NCBI GenBank assembly: GCA_034336665.1
Contig: CM067568.1
Location: forward strand, 43,318,770-43,382,769
Length of the DNA stretch: 64,000 nucleotides
Reading direction: 5' to 3'
DNA from: Luscinia megarhynchos
Taxonomy: Eukaryota > Chordata > Aves > Passeriformes > Turdidae
Shown: one piece after another, positions 23,164 to 37,774 of the stretch
Layout: every line of letters begins with the position of its first letter
How positions within the stretch are numbered: position 1 is the first letter of the stretch
Translations under genes and position numbers: made by a program
The notes under the pieces: generated by a model
What the model saw: the letters and a program-made list of their open reading frames with translations, nothing else
Databases searched by the model: none
Told to the model about the DNA's origin: nothing

Positions 23164-26100
23164 GTAACTGCTAATGACAGATATTCTTATTAGGCTAAAT
23201 TGCTGCTGTCTTAAAATGTAGTAAATACAGACTACTTGACAACCAATTCTGTTATTTCAGGTAGTCCTTACAGAAACAAAAATAATAAAACTTGGGAGTC
23301 TTCAGTGGAAGATAGGCTCCTTTTTTAGGCACAAAAGAAGGCAATCTACACATAGATTAAGTTTCTACCAACAATCAGTTTCAAAGCCTTAAATAAGCAT
23401 CACTGCAATTTCACTGCTGCTTTTCTGTGCCTATTGCAGAGCTGAGCACTGAAACCCCACATTCAGGCATCAGGGCCAGTTCAGTGAAAAATCTACCTAC
23501 ATTGTGAAGTTTAACATTAGGGTGACTAATTATGACCACTGTGAGGGACTTTCAGTTCAAGGCACCAGTGAGACAGCTTGCTCTTAGCCACTTTCTCCTC
23601 TGGAGAGTGTCTGCATATCCCTCTTGCTAAGGGTGTCAGAATAAGGAATGCAGCTAGGAAACTAGAGGAATTTCCAAAGCCAGTCCTCGTCTGTCCTTTG
23701 GATAAATCTACAGCAGCACATAAAACAAGCTGAGGATGATTTGTTATTTGAGACCAAGTGGCACAGACAAGCTCACAGCTAAAAATGCACTTTCTAAAGC
23801 AGAGTATTTGAATATTACAAACAGCTTGTCCCTGGGCCTTCCCTCAGACCCATGTACTACCAAAATCCTAAGGAATTGTGAAATAAAAGTATATATTTTG
23901 CTCAGTACAGACCTGAAATGTATTATCTGTATGGTTACCAAAGAGCATTCCCTGATCTCTGTTGTGAGGGTGGATGGAGGTGTTTGAGCCATTTGATGTG
24001 GCTTGAACCATGCCTGCATACTGCCCTCAACAGAACAAGCAGGGATGAACAAAAAAAAGTGCTTTTGGGAGCTTGGTGGCTGTTGAGCTGTTCTGAGGAT
24101 CACGGATCAGTGTTTAGGCACATGATACATGAGGGCTTTTTGTTTTGTTATAATGGGCAGGCAGAATTGCTGGAGCAAAACTAGGTCAGATATTGGTTGT
24201 AAATGACAAGGAAAGAAATGAAATACAGAGTGGAGAGTGTAAGTAATTTGGCACAGAGTCAGAGAAAAATTGCAATGAAAGGTGAGGGAAAGAAGAAAAA
24301 AGTAACTACCAATTGTAAGACTGGAAAGGACATAGTAAGGGGGCTTACACAGACAAAAATAAAAAAACAGAAGGGAAAGAACATAGGGTAAGGCAAGAAG
24401 TGACAGAGAAAACAGAATGGGCCTAACTGAACTCTGCATACAGAGATCTCTAGTCAAGCATGTGCTCTCTAGGCATTTCCCTAATTCCTATGGCCTTTCA
24501 TAATGATAAACTCTAATCCTTACTAGAGCAGAGATATTTGTTTCATTTATCAGTAGACCTAAAAAGTCTTTTCCTACTTTCAGGACAAATATTCTCAAAA
24601 GCAAATCATTTCCCACATTAGCTGTGTGGGAAATAATAGCTTTGTCTTTACTTTCTACAAGTGCTTGTGCAGCAAAGCTCTTCATCATGCCAGTGCAAAT
24701 AATCCATCTATTGGCAAAATATTTTGAGCCCTTGTTTAATATTAGACACAGACATAAGAAGTCTCATGTTAAGGAGCTTGATCCCAGCTATGTGTTTCAT
24801 TTAAAGCTGTACCTATGCATTTTCCCTTGAGTGGGACCTTTAGATGTGTGCTTGGCTATCTGTAACTTAGTCCCTGTAGCTCTGAATTCCAAATCTGCCA
24901 CATTATATAAACAGAGACTGGTTCAAGAATCAGTCACATCAGAAATTTGACTAATTCTGGAAGGTCCAATTAACATCATGCAGCTTCCACTCAGATCAGA
25001 GAGGGCTGGACTGTCTTCTCAGAGACCATCTGTGTTCAGCTAATGCTCTTTCAACAGCACTGTGCTGCCAGCCTTTGCAAGCAAGAGCTGAGGAGGAGGT
25101 GGGATTGCAGTGGAGAGTCACCAGTCCCTTTTTTAGAGCTCCTTTCACCCACTCTGCATTCTGTAGTGTCACAAGACACATCTACAGAGATGCCAGGCTC
25201 TTCCACACTCAGTCTCCATCAACACCTTACCTGCTGACTGTTCTTTCCCAGGGGAAAGATGTAGGTGAAGCTCTCTCCTAAATGAACACAATGGATTTCA
25301 AAGGGTTTAGCACCGATTTCACTGTCTGTACAGATTCCAATACATATAAAAAATTACAATTAAAAAAACCTGAAAATTGTCTTTAGCTTTTCACACTTTT
25401 TAATACTTCACATTTTAAAATCTGTAATTTTCTGGATTTTATGAGAAAAATTGACCTGAAAAGTACAAGGACCTTGCTTCCTAAGACTGTTAAAGAACTG
25501 CTACTACATGCCACTAGTCGAGAGACTCTCTAAGAGGATTTATTTTCACACTCTTGTAAACTTTTAAATGTTCTAAGAATGAGTGGTGAAGTGTTATTGG
25601 ATTTGCTAAATATACCCATATGCTGATAACTGCAGCAAAGTTAAAACACATCCATGTACTTTATTGCTGTTGACAGATCATAATATATAATTAAAAGAGA
25701 AAGGAAAAAAAGGCCAGAAGAGGAATAAAGCCTCGTCTTAAAGACTTCTTTTAATGAACTATTTAGGTCTTTGTAGGTGTGTTTAACAGGAGCTATTTAT
25801 TTGTTCCTATAATAAAATTCAAATTTTAAAATTTCCTTGAAATTCCAGTATTTTCTTAATACAAGAATAATTTACTTACTTAATTGTACTACAGTAGCAC
25901 CAAAAAGCATGAGCAGAGAAAAGCTTTTTGCACACTATGAATGGACATTAGGAAACAATTCTTCCACTACAGAGTAAACTGACAAAACAGAGAGACTACC
26001 TGTGCCACAAACTGAATATATTTGTATATTGCATTTTGTAAAAAACATTCTGATAGAAGTGCTTTAAAAACTAAGAAATCTGTTTAAATCTAGCAGTTTA

Positions 26101-29100
26101 CAGGACTGGCATTCATTGACAGTACACATGGTAAATATAATCATTAGCAGTAAATATGCAAACAGTTAATCCTTGACACTTCTATATTAATTCAGCTGCA
26201 GGTGAACAATCACACAGACCTCCAGTTAAGGCAAGTTAGGGCTGATGACCAAGGTACCCAGTCACCAAGACGGAGATGGCCAGGATTCAGAGCATTTTGA
26301 TGAAGAAAACTGTGGCCCAAGTTTGGATGTTTAAATTTCTTCATTTTCCTTACTCGTTTTTTCGTTCTGCTCAGTGCTTTCTCCAAAATAAAGGGAGTGA
26401 TTTCACCTGCTTTTGACACAGTTTTTCTGTTTGGGGATGGACAGGACTTGTTTTCACCAAACATCCTTCCTGCTTGTTCAGCAGAGTTACTCTATCAGAC
26501 ACCTCTTGCTATACTTTCTTTGTTCTTGCTGCTTCCACAAAACACCACATTGGAGGAAATGCACCACAAATCTCCATTTACCTGTTTGCAGTTAAATTCC
26601 AGATCCATATGTAGCTGTTTTTAAAGGTTTATTGCTGCTTCTGGTATTGATAGTGTTACCATTTGAAAAAGGTCCACATACTGGCATATATTTTAATGTC
26701 CTTAAATCTGCATTTAAGGCAAGCAAATATTAGTCACATCCTTCTTAGCCAGCTAACAGACATTTCACCTATTCCTTTATTTGTACAGTTGACTGAAAGC
26801 CCTTAAATAAACTGCACACAGTCAATGACTTAAACAGAAGAAGTGCAGACAAAAATGTAACCGGCAGCACAGAGAAAATCAGATTTGGTTTCCAGTCAAT
26901 GAGCAGCGTTCATACCCAGCAAAGCTTGTTCATCAGCATGATTTTACTAAATGCCCAAGGCCAGAGGTGTGCACAGGCAGGTATAGAAGGCATATGTGCA
27001 GCAGTTTTTCCTTTCAGTGGCAGAACTGGAAATTTATCTGCAGTTGTTTTCTGTGTTTTCTCTCATGTGGGGGAGCCAGGAGGTTTGAGACTGTAGCTTT
27101 GTCTGGTAGCTGCCCACCAAATTCATAAACACTCAGGGGAAGCTTCAATCAATTAGAACATCTCCATCAAACAATTACTTCAATAATTTTTTCCCTGAAT
27201 CTTCTTTTCTTGCTTTTGCTATTAATACTGGAAAAGGAAATTACTGGTGGGTTTTTTTATTTTCTTTTGTTTTGTTGGGGTTTTTTTTGTGATTTATTCA
27301 TGTTATTTTTTGTTTGTTTCATTTTAATATAAAATAATAATTGTGTTTTTAATTTTCCTCTTAATAAATTAGGAAGCATTTTTTATTTATATTCCACTGT
27401 TTCTTTTGACTAGTGAAGATGTATTTGTGCACCTGGAGTCTATGCAATTTTTCTAAAGTTGGGAGAAGTCTTGATAAACTATAGAAGATACATTTTTCAT
27501 TCTCAATTCTTTAAGCTGTTATAAAGTTAAGAGATAAAGATGCCTTTTATTTTCTAATATATAAGGCATTTTCTGTTTTATATGTGTAAACTCTTACAAA
27601 GAGACACCCCATCATATTTAGGAGACAGATTAAGGCCATGAGCAGATTTAATTTCTTCATGTATCTCATGATGCTCCAGTGATTCCTAGAGTAGAAGCTT
27701 ATGGGGCTAGTCTTCACTCCATCCTGATAAAATGAATATTCATAATCATGAAAAATCTCATACTGACAACAGGGTTAAATTCTGTTAATATTCACAGTTG
27801 GGCATGAGGTGCAGCTGTTAAAGATTTTTCTTATATGCCCATGTCCTTTTAGCACTATGACTAAGTAATATGGAAAAGGAATATTTGAAATAAACATAAA
27901 GAAAAATCCTCAGTTGGGATAATTTGGCATCCTTTTGTCACTTTTTTGGTATATAATCCAGCTTTCATGTTCCTGGATCAATTTTCAGCATGTAACTAAA
28001 ACATGAAAAGGATAAGTTGGTAGGAAAGATTACTAAGCAGCCTAACAGTGGAGAGGAAATAGGGTCCTGCAGGAACTTTTCAGTTTGCATATGTGACACT
28101 TTCTCTTTATACTATAATTCTTAGAAGCAAGCCTAAACTTAGTGAGGCACAGATGTAAAGACAGATTGTGAGTATGACCAAATTTAATTCTTCTCACGGT
28201 GAGCTGCTCCAATGACTCATGAGATATATATATATTTATTTAAAGATATATGTGTCTCAAATAAATAGTTAAAAGCCTAGCTCACACCTCTACTAAAAAT
28301 AACAGCAAATTGTTTAACATTATTGGCAATTCTATTTGTTCGTTTCAGTCTTTAAAAAAAACAAAACATATGCTTGTAGTCTGGGATTGGAATTGGTTAG
28401 ATATGTATTCACCCTGCCTGGACACTACATCTGGGAAACAACATAACTTCTGCTGATTGAGTATATCCTACTGAAACAAAAAATTATATCAAGCTACAAA
28501 GATTTACATTATGAACAAGACTGTGAAAGCTGAATGTATATTCACTGGATGCAAGGGAAAATCAAAGCTATCCATACAAGGGTTATAAAGTTATAACAGA
28601 GATTAAAGCAAATCCAAGCCCAACCCCAAAAAATTTAGACAAATAAACAGACAATAAAGACATTGTTTTCTCAAAAATTAAGGACTTAAAGAACAAAAAA
28701 AATTAAGAAATGACATTTCTCAAAGCCTAATAAACCTGAAATATTTAAAACAAGGAACTATGAGATCTAGCAATCAGAAAATGGAAGCTGGGAAGAAACA
28801 ATTAGGCAAAGAGTCAAAGGGAAAAGCTAGACATATGGCATCAAGGTGAGGGAAAATCACCACAAGCAGGGGCAGGAGGTAAAACAGAACGCCAGATCTT
28901 ATCAGCATATATTTTTATCCAGGCTCCTAAATAAGATCACAGGCTTTTTTTGTATTTATGTGTTAGTTCAAATACTTGGATTTGCTGATTTTTGTGTTGT
29001 GGTGGTTATTACATTTAATTGAGAATTTACTCCCATCATGCCCCAGTGCAATCTGTAGAGGTGGCATCTATATTAAACCAGAGCAAAACAAAACAATTGT

Positions 29101-29266
29101 CAGCTTCTCTCCTCTTCCCTCTCCCTTGTTTGTAAATTCTAGCATCCTGATAACCAACACCACAGTTTGTAAATAAGTTTTATTACAAACTAGCAGAGTT
29201 TAAAAGTGTATTTCTCTCTAACCACACAAGCTCTTTTCAATGATTCCTTGTTGTTTGATTGTAGCC
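23164..29266. other. Unique non-coding DNA
   Basis: About 6.1 kb with no supported gene. The longest frames are 119 and 116 codons on the minus strand (23744-24103 and 24107-24457); the first is contradicted by an 83-codon frame opposite it, and the second is a low-complexity Leu/Phe/Ser product. The 66-codon minus frame 24488-24688 has a more protein-like composition but no recognised family. A short AT run lies at 28223-28235. T-rich stretches with scattered G lie at about 27249-27320. Confidence 0.5.
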
Positions 29267-29293
29267 TTAATTATTTACATTGTAAATAATTAA
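29267..29293. promoter_or_regulatory. Perfect 13+1+13 palindrome with paired forkhead cores
   Basis: The left arm TTAATTATTTACA (29267-29279) and right arm TGTAAATAATTAA (29281-29293) are exact reverse complements around one T. Each arm contains a forkhead-type core (TATTTAC on one strand, GTAAATA on the other) and a TAATTA homeodomain core. Further TAAT and ATTTAAAT sites follow to about 29325. It could bind paired FOX or homeodomain proteins, or extrude as a cruciform; either role is inference. Confidence 0.4.
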
Positions 29294-30062
29294 TCATTGA
29301 TCAGATTATTTAAATGAATTGTTGCCTTCCACATCTCAGAGCAATCAGTTTGGGGCATTCCTTCATCATATTTAATATTTTACTTAGGTCTTACAGTAAT
29401 GTTTTTGGAGCCCAAATGGATATGTGATTCTTTTAAACAGGCATGTAACATGTGGCAGCTAGAGAAAGGCATAGAATATATTACTGGTATGGGCTTTTGG
29501 ATGAACAATACTAGTTTGGATTTGTGGGATTTGCACTCATTTTCATGAACAAAATGTCAGTTGTTGTAATACTGTAAAATATACAATAAGGTATACAGAG
29601 TAACAGCATAGCACCTCTATTTATTAATTAAAATATTCATGAGGGATTTTTTTGTTATCTGGAAAGCTCTGACAAGGAATGAAAAGCAACAATTTGGATG
29701 AAAATTATCAGGGTAGCCAGCTAATGGACACCTAAAATAACTATTAATATCTTTAAGAAGAACATTACCATGTGTGTTAGCTAGGACAAAATATAGCATT
29801 CACTGGTTTCATTGTAGCATTATATTTACATTATTAGTGCATTCTTGTTCTAAATTTATTTGCAGATTTTTTTTCACTGTAAATAGCAAGTTTCATGTAA
29901 CTGTGGGAGAGGACTTTAACTTATGTTTATGTGAATATTTATACTGGAATTCTGAGCCAATTTCTCCAAGTCTACTTCAAACAATAAAGGACAGGAAGCG
30001 ATATCTTCAGTTAAGTCTTGTTCTTTCCTCTCACTACAATATCTTCTGCATTTCCTTTTATG
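29294..30062. other. Unique non-coding DNA
   Basis: AT-rich sequence leading into a TA/TG repeat. The 107-codon frame 29774-30097 runs into the dinucleotide repeat and ends in Tyr-Val/Cys-Val repeats, so it is partly an artefact. No element was recognised. Confidence 0.5.

Positions 30063-30094
<32 letters not shown>
30063..30094. repeat. (TA)5(TG)11 compound microsatellite
   Basis: Five TA units pass through a TATG junction into about eleven TG units. Alternating purine-pyrimidine tracts of this length can adopt Z-DNA under supercoiling. Confidence 0.95.
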
Positions 30095-30095
<1 letters not shown>

Positions 30096-33000
30096 AGGTA
30101 CTGGCTCCAGTTTTAAAAGTGTTTTTCATCTCTTCTGATTATGAGCTCCCATTTGCACATTTGGACAAGAGTCTGCAGTAAGATCCTTAGAATATTCCCC
30201 AGTCTCTACTTAATGTTTAGATGATGCAAGTTTTTCTGATCTAAAGGGATTAATCCCATTTAAGTTGTCTATAATGCCATATCTATCCATAGCTACACTG
30301 GCTACAGAGGGTCCCATTGGAGTCATGAAGACCCAGTTAATACAGTCAGAGGTGTTTAAGGAATTCCCTCTTTGTCCAAAACAGGCATACACTGAAGAAT
30401 GAACCAAACTTTAAATGTGATTACTCAAATGTGCACTCCCTCCTTTCAGCAGATAAACCCCACCATCCTTGTCTAACATCCTTCTAAGCAAAGTAACCTT
30501 TTGGCATAATTGCTTCCCTTTGCAGACTCAAAGTAGGTAAAGATGAATTCTAAATGCTTTTAATTGATCTCTACCTACACTCTCTCACTCTCACACTTTT
30601 TCATCTTTTATTCCTAGAAACCTGATCATTTGAAAATTGAACAGTGTACTAGGAAACATTTCTGCAGTACAGGCAGGCAGCAGCAACACAAGGCTGGCAG
30701 TGAAAGCCTTTTTTCATTTTTCCAACATTATTTGGATATTCAGAAATTCAAGCTCTTTAGTATATTAAAATATTCAATTCAGCTGACACCTGCACAAGTG
30801 CTACTTTAAATTGCAATTTCTTCTGGGGTAGGTACATCAAATATATTGTAATGGAAATCTTCCATCCACTCTCGGTTAACAAGCCTGTAGGGATAATTTT
30901 CAGGACAGAAAAAGGTAAAAATATCCATTTATAAGAATAACTGAGGCATGAGGGCAGTAATACAGTAATTTAAGTATTCTAGAAATAGTAGGCTCCTACC
31001 CAGAATTTTCCACTCCACATCAAGGAACATGAGCTGATGGCTTGTATGTATACAGATTCAGATTCTGATATGGCAGCATAGAAGTCTGTGATACTTTTCT
31101 TGAGAATCAGCAGCAGCTCTGTATTATCCACAATATTCTGATATTAACCTGAAGCTCATTATGGAATTTTGACTCGCAAGAGACTTGTTTGTGAAAAGCC
31201 CAATAAAAATTTTGTGGCACTCTGTGGTTACCTCCATTCCTCTGTTAGGGCATAGAAATCCTTATGTTTCTCCAAGGCTTCTGCAGCACAAATGTTTTAG
31301 AGCTTCTTTGAATCCCATCAGTCTTCTGAAACCTCCATATTCATTTTTGCAAATACCAAGTTTACATCCAAACTGACCTAAATAAATCTAGCTTGGTCTT
31401 TAATATTTGTTTTAATATTTATAGTATTTGTATTTTTGCCTGTAATTCCAAGAGACTCTTCTTTACTTTTCAGTAAGATTATAAAAACATTTATTCTTGT
31501 TTCTTTGTATATAATATCCTAACCAACATAGGTTACTCCTAAAGCCTAAAGCAAATGTTGGTGGCTAATGGGAACACTGCTCTTGAAAGTTATCCTTTAA
31601 GTTCATCAAGCTAGATACTGCTTTTTACTTATTTAAGAGACATTTTGAAAACATTGACTGATACTGAAAAGTATTGTATTAAGTAAAGAATAAATTAAAA
31701 TTTTAGCAACTAATGATAGTTTTCTTAATGCATGTTTTTAACATTTTAACATCAGTTGGAAATACTCATTCATTTGCAGATTAATAGTCGTGTGAATTTA
31801 ATTTTTTATACTTCCCTCATATTATTAGAGTCTAAGAACACAGAGACTCGCTTTAGGCTAGTTTGTTTAACCAGTGACAAATCTGCAATTATAAAATATG
31901 GATGTTCTCTGGAATTTTCAGAAAGAAGAGATGGTTTTTCCTAGATGTACACTAGGTAATTACAAGAGAAGATGAAAAATCAAGTGGTTTCCTTGAAGAT
32001 GCACCTTTGATTTAATATATTTTAAACTCTCATTTCCATGCTTCCTGACTTCTGCTATCACAAGGAAGTCAATGTTATCTGGATTTCTGTTTGTCACTCA
32101 TGAATTAACATTTTATGCAAAGTTTTTATTTATGTTCTGGCCAATAACAAATGTTGAAGTCTTATCTGACATTGGTATGTCTGTATTGGTAATGGTTTGT
32201 AATGGTCCAACATTAATGCAAATGAGACATTTCTGGAGGCAAATTATAATCTCAGAAAACTCCAATATAGTAAAAGTGCATAGAGGTATAAGTCACTGAA
32301 AGGTTTTGGTCTTTCTGTCTTCCCTTTAAAGTCTTGCTTTAAATTAAATCTACCAGGCTTTAAAAAAAACCCCAAACCAACACTATCAAATCCTTCAGGG
32401 ATGCAGGCCTGAAGGGATGCAGGATGACTAGCTGAAGGAGTGTATTTTAATAGTAACCAGTTAAAGAGATTTATTTTTTCATCTGTAGAGTTTGAAACTA
32501 CATCAGAGATGAAAAATATTTTTATCTTAATTACGATCCATGTTTTGTCTCACATGAAATCCAAATTCTTCCTGAGTTTCAATAATACAGTCTGAAAATA
32601 TTCCATTTTCTGATATTAGAAATTCTTTACTTTTGATGAGAATGGGTTAATTTTACAGAGGATTTATCAATAACAAATTTAAAAGGTCTAAAAGTACCAC
32701 TATATTTAGAAATAATCAATCTTTGCTGTTACTAAAATGTGAAGGTTTGTGTTTGGGTTGGGTTCAAACCAAATTTTTTGTAAATGGTTTCTTTCAAAGT
32801 ATTTCTTGAGAGATAGGAATTGTATTTCTCAGTGACTTCAATCAAGGATATAAAACTTCCTCTCCAGTTTTCTCATTGTTTTGGCTTGCAATTCACCACT
32901 AATATATTATGTAGTCAGGCTGAAATTCACAGCATCCACTACTTTCATTCTTTGAAACTAGAGATGGATAAAGACATTGTAGATATGTATCCTTTATATT

Positions 33001-36000
33001 TCATATCTAGAGTTGCCATTATTAATTGTCTGGTGTATTAATACCCATTCTGTAAACCATGTATAATTGGAAATAATTATTATATTTAAATTCTGTCTTT
33101 ACTGACACTCATAGGGGCATCAAAGGTAGGAATGGCACACAACTAAAATATATTTTGGTGGAATTAGTCAGAATTAATCACTTGAATATCTTTGGTGATC
33201 TGGTTCTAAATTCACACACTTGCTGGTTTACAGTGATGTAGTGAAGTCCTCTGAGATCAGCTGAAGGAACTTAGTGCATAAATGTATTTTAAATTGTATA
33301 AATTTCCAGATGGTATCCAACTTTGTGTTGGCAACCCACTCCATACAAGGGTTACTGCAAGACACAATTTTCAGTAGGTTCCTTTCATTCAAAGTTGTTG
33401 CACTATGGTAACTGCTCTTCTCTTTCACCAAATTTTCTGACAGCATCTCTAACTTCAATACAATTTCCTTATGCTAAAAAGAAAGAAAGAAAAAAACCCA
33501 AATCCTATGCTGATTCCAGTTTTGTTAATGCACATAAAATAAAATAACTTTCTGTCAAAGCATGAGAAGTCTTTTTTCTTCCTCTTTTCTATTCTCCAAG
33601 CAGCTCGTCCAAAAATATTATTTTTAGACAGACAGATTTTTAGATGAGTGCACTTTGCATTCATTTAACACAAAAAGTAATGGAGGGATTTACTACAAGC
33701 TAAGAGAATATTAAAAGCTTTTAGCATATCCTTGTAAGAAGCTTCAAACCCATTGGGTATACTATGCTGATCACTGTTCACTCAGCAGTCACTGTCTTTA
33801 GCTCATGAATAAAGTAATGCCCTGAAATATTCTCAAGAGCCTCATTGCATTTCTGGCCATGAAGTCTGCAGTACTTATCCCTGTGTCTCCCATGTCTCAT
33901 ATTTAAGTATCTTAATAAATGTCTTAGAAAACCAGGATGAACTGCACCACTTTCCAAAGAAAGAAAGAAAGAGACAAAATATAATAGTTTAATGACATAA
34001 TCATGCATTTCTTGGTATTTTAAATGGTTTGCATTAACAGAGCCAGGTGTTGGATACATGAGGTATGAAAATCAAGTGTGCTTGGGTTGAGGTATCAGAG
34101 ACTAGGGAAGAAACAGAGCAGACTGCCATTCATCTGACATTGAATTGACAGTCACAGTGAAATATTTGGCTCAGACCCTATTATAGATGTTTAGTAAAAA
34201 CCAACTAACCCAATTTTCCAGAGTACCTTAGGAGTAATTTTCATACAGCTGACCTAAGACCAAATCAATACCATTTTTAAGTGCTTAAAAGTTAACTTGC
34301 ATCAGAAGTAAATTTATTCAATCCTGTGATGACATCCATAGCCTAAAGTTAGTTCATAAAAAACAAGGCTAATTTTCTGTAAAACACATAGTGTATAAAT
34401 TCAGAACTTACCTGCCCTCACTTTTATCTCTACTACTGAAGTCAGACAGGTTCCTACAAAGGGAAATTTAGTCCCCTTAGGATCTGAGTCACATTGCAGA
34501 AGCAGATATTCCCATTTACACACTACAGACAATTCCTTGGGATTTGTGTATATATAACTTATATATATATGCCTAAAGGATTTCAAATTTACTGGCTGAT
34601 ATTCTGAGTTGGAGATTTATCTATAAACACCAAAACAAAGCAGAAGACACCACAGTAGAAATTAAATTAAATTAAATCTTGCCATCCTTAAGGAAGAAAA
34701 AACTACTCTGTGCATGAGGGAAAATATTACATTATGACAGCACTTACCAGCAGCTGACAGAAGCAGTGTTAAGTTTTTGTGGATGAGACAGCAAGATGCT
34801 CAGATCTTGGAAATAGGTGCCATGGAAATAGGTGGATTAACAGAAGAAGAATGGTGACATTTAATGATGAAAACTATTTTTGAGCTAGTTTTTGTCTTTC
34901 TCTTTAGAGAAATTGTAAATCCATATTGATTTTATAAAGTAAAAATGTGAAAACCTAAGTTTTTCCTCAAAAGGTAAAAAAGGAAAATCAAATTCTAGTA
35001 GCTCCACCCACCCATCTTTCATTTGTAAGCAGACTTGGCAGAATCATTAATCCATCATTAATGGTATGTTCAGAGGTCACATTATTAAAAAGAGTGCCAA
35101 GAAAATAGAATGAGAACAGTAAAAGCCTAGTTTTACTGTGCCAAAATTTGAAGTCTCACAGCATTCTACTGGGAAAAGGTTGGTCTCAGACTTCCACCAG
35201 TATTTAATGCTTTAATATTCTTTAATGGAGTAAGGATCATTTCAAACTGTATTTAAGGTGACAATGCTTTAAAATACGCTGAAAAATGCTACAGCATTTG
35301 ACAAAGTGAATGCAAATTCTTCATGCAATCCAACATTGTTTTCAGGACAAGCTGAACTTCTATCATTGCTAGCTGGGAGGATGATCTATTTCCTTCAATG
35401 AAAATGTTTCATGTGTGTAAATATTTTATTAATATATACACTATTACATCACTATAGTATTTGATTTTTTAAAATATCTTCTTCTGTTTTGGTGTGTTTC
35501 CCTGGTCTGGTTAAGAATGGCAGATAAACTAAAATGTATTTAATACATTTTAGAATTGTTTTTTCATTTTATTGAGCATCATTAGACTAATAGGAGTTCT
35601 TACACATTTACACTGAATAAGAAGGATCAATGTGATTGTTATCCCATGCAGTGAAAAAATCTTTCATTGAAATGATGAATTCAAAAATATATTTCACTCT
35701 TGGATCAAGTTACATTAATAAGTGACTTTTATATTAAATTCTCTGCCCTAGTTATCTTTAATAGCCAGTCCGTATTTATAGTCATTGCAGGAAAAATTGT
35801 TCAATTTATATTTCTGCTCATTCATGAACATTTACACTTCAGGAAGTTTTTAGAAAATCAAATCACACTAATAAGTAAGGCATAGTTCCTTGGTTTAGGA
35901 AGTTATGGCCTCGTTTCTCCATAATATGATCATAATGACCCAATTCTCTTTAAAAAAAAAAATCACTATCACTTCTTCATGTAGATTTTTCTTTAAGGAT

Positions 36001-37772
36001 TACTGTACTTGTCTTTCATATAAAACACATGTTTCTTGTAATCAAATAATATGATGACAGTTACTAAAAATATATGTCCTGTTTATAATTCAGTATATCA
36101 AGAACTTAACAGACTGTATGCTGTAAAGATTATAAAGCATTCCTATAATCATCACTATATGTAAAGATCTTCACTTTACAGATGATTATTTTATAATTAA
36201 AAGCTCCTTTAATATATTTTGTCATTATTTTTGACTCATTAGGAGTATCTCTACAACCACCATAAAATTGTGTATTGTAGTGGGAAGTTTACTTTCAAAG
36301 CTCATTGCAAATTTTGTTTTGAAAATATATGTTAGTTTCTGTATTTCCGTTTCAACTTGAAATCTACTTGAAAACATAGATCAGACTTTCATCGATATTT
36401 GGCTAGAACTTAGCAGTGTTATAAAGTGCTCTGAAGAGAACTGTGACTGAGTTTGGAGGAGGATCATTTCACTTCAGCTAGCATAAATCCGTGAAATATC
36501 ATCACTTGGCTCCTTTTGTCATGCTGAGTGCATTTACTCTACAGACTTAATAGCACTTTATGCTATTGTTTACAGCCTGCTGTTACTCCCCTTTTAGGCC
36601 ATATGACAGCATTTCCAGACATTTCTATTCATCAAGCCTACAAGAGGGATATATGTCAAAGCCAGCAGCAGCAAAGATGCCAATGGTAAGACACTAGGCA
36701 AATGTCTTCCCATGTAGAGAAACAGGGGAAGAAAGAGCAGGCATACTTATCTTTATGCAATTCATCTTTCAGGAATATTTTCAGAGAGAAGGAAAAATAT
36801 CCAGTGAATCTTTAGATACGAGGCACACACACCGCCAACTGATACAATCGAAAAGGGCACTCGGTTTCTTCTTTGACACAGTTTAAAATAATGCACGTTT
36901 TCTCGGAAATCACTGCAGTTAAAAATGCTTGGGCTCTGTTTACACACTGTTTGTGTGGCTGAGCACACCTCAGCAGGCAGCCTGAGCTCTGCAGGTGGGA
37001 GCAGTGTGAGGAAATGGCCCGTGGGAGGCAGGCACAGTGTGTTACGTGTGAGACTACTCCAGACATCACACCTGCACAGATGGCATGCAAAGGAAGCAAT
37101 TTTGTGTGACCTCTGAGGCAGAGAAAACAATTTCAGTCCTGTTAATGTATAAAATAATTTTTAAAAAAAGTGTTCAAAGGCTTGATTTAGCTATTTGACT
37201 GACAGAGAAACTAATCCAAATGTTTTGGTTCCCAGGACACCAAAAAGGTACACCCACATATGAGAAAGGCATAAAGACCCAGTGCTAAGGTATTAAAAAG
37301 TTTCTAATAACTTCTGGCATATCTTTTCCTTGAACAGTGTTTGCTTGTGCCTTTACTTCACCAATGCATCAATTCACAGCATTTTGAATACTTTCTGTTA
37401 CTGCTCTCCATCTCATGAACAAGAGAGTAGAATTGAAGTTTAAGCAAAACAGTAGTCGCAGTCAAAAAAAAAAGTGTTCTTTATAAAAAAGTAGATGGTG
37501 ATCAACTGTTTGCAGTCTCTTGCAAATTTGGAGCAGTGGAGCATTGGATGAAGCTGATGGAAGGCAATAGAAATGATTCTTCATATAACAGGATAACAGG
37601 TTATCGAGATGTCTAGCTCCTTTCAAAAAAATGTGTTGGGAGCTAAAGGTCTATTTTGGTAACCCAGGGCAAGCATATCTCCTTTGTTTAAGGGTTTTGA
37701 ACACAGTAGTCATACTAGAGCTCAGAGAGCCCCAGAACTCTAAATGGATGGATCGTCTCTGTGTGCTAGATC

Positions 37773-37774
<2 letters not shown>
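30095..37774. other. Unique non-coding DNA
   Basis: About 7.7 kb of AT-rich single-copy DNA. Short purine repeats (AAAG units) lie at about 33477-33496 and 33957-33972, and an ATTAA repeat at about 34662-34678. Octamer sites lie at 32216-32223 and 35310-35317. A GC-richer patch at about 36800-37110 has overlapping open frames on both strands (122 and 95 codons minus, 63 plus), none recognisable. No gene or mobile element was identified. Confidence 0.5.

Noticed and set aside
24488..24688. 66-codon minus-strand frame with balanced composition
   Set aside because: Considered as an exon or old retroelement piece, but no family was recognised and no second block supports it.
32394..32428. Repeated AGGGATGCAGG words and a 7-base inverted repeat (CTTCAGG / CCTGAAG)
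   Set aside because: Two copies only and a very short stem; no array or RNA structure is indicated.
36156..36182. TGTAAAG / CTTTACA inverted repeat with a 7-base loop
   Set aside because: Seven-base stems are expected by chance in AT-rich DNA of this length.
36762..37130. 122-codon minus-strand frame in a GC-richer patch
   Set aside because: Overlapped by a 95-codon minus frame in another register and a 63-codon plus frame; no homology recognised.
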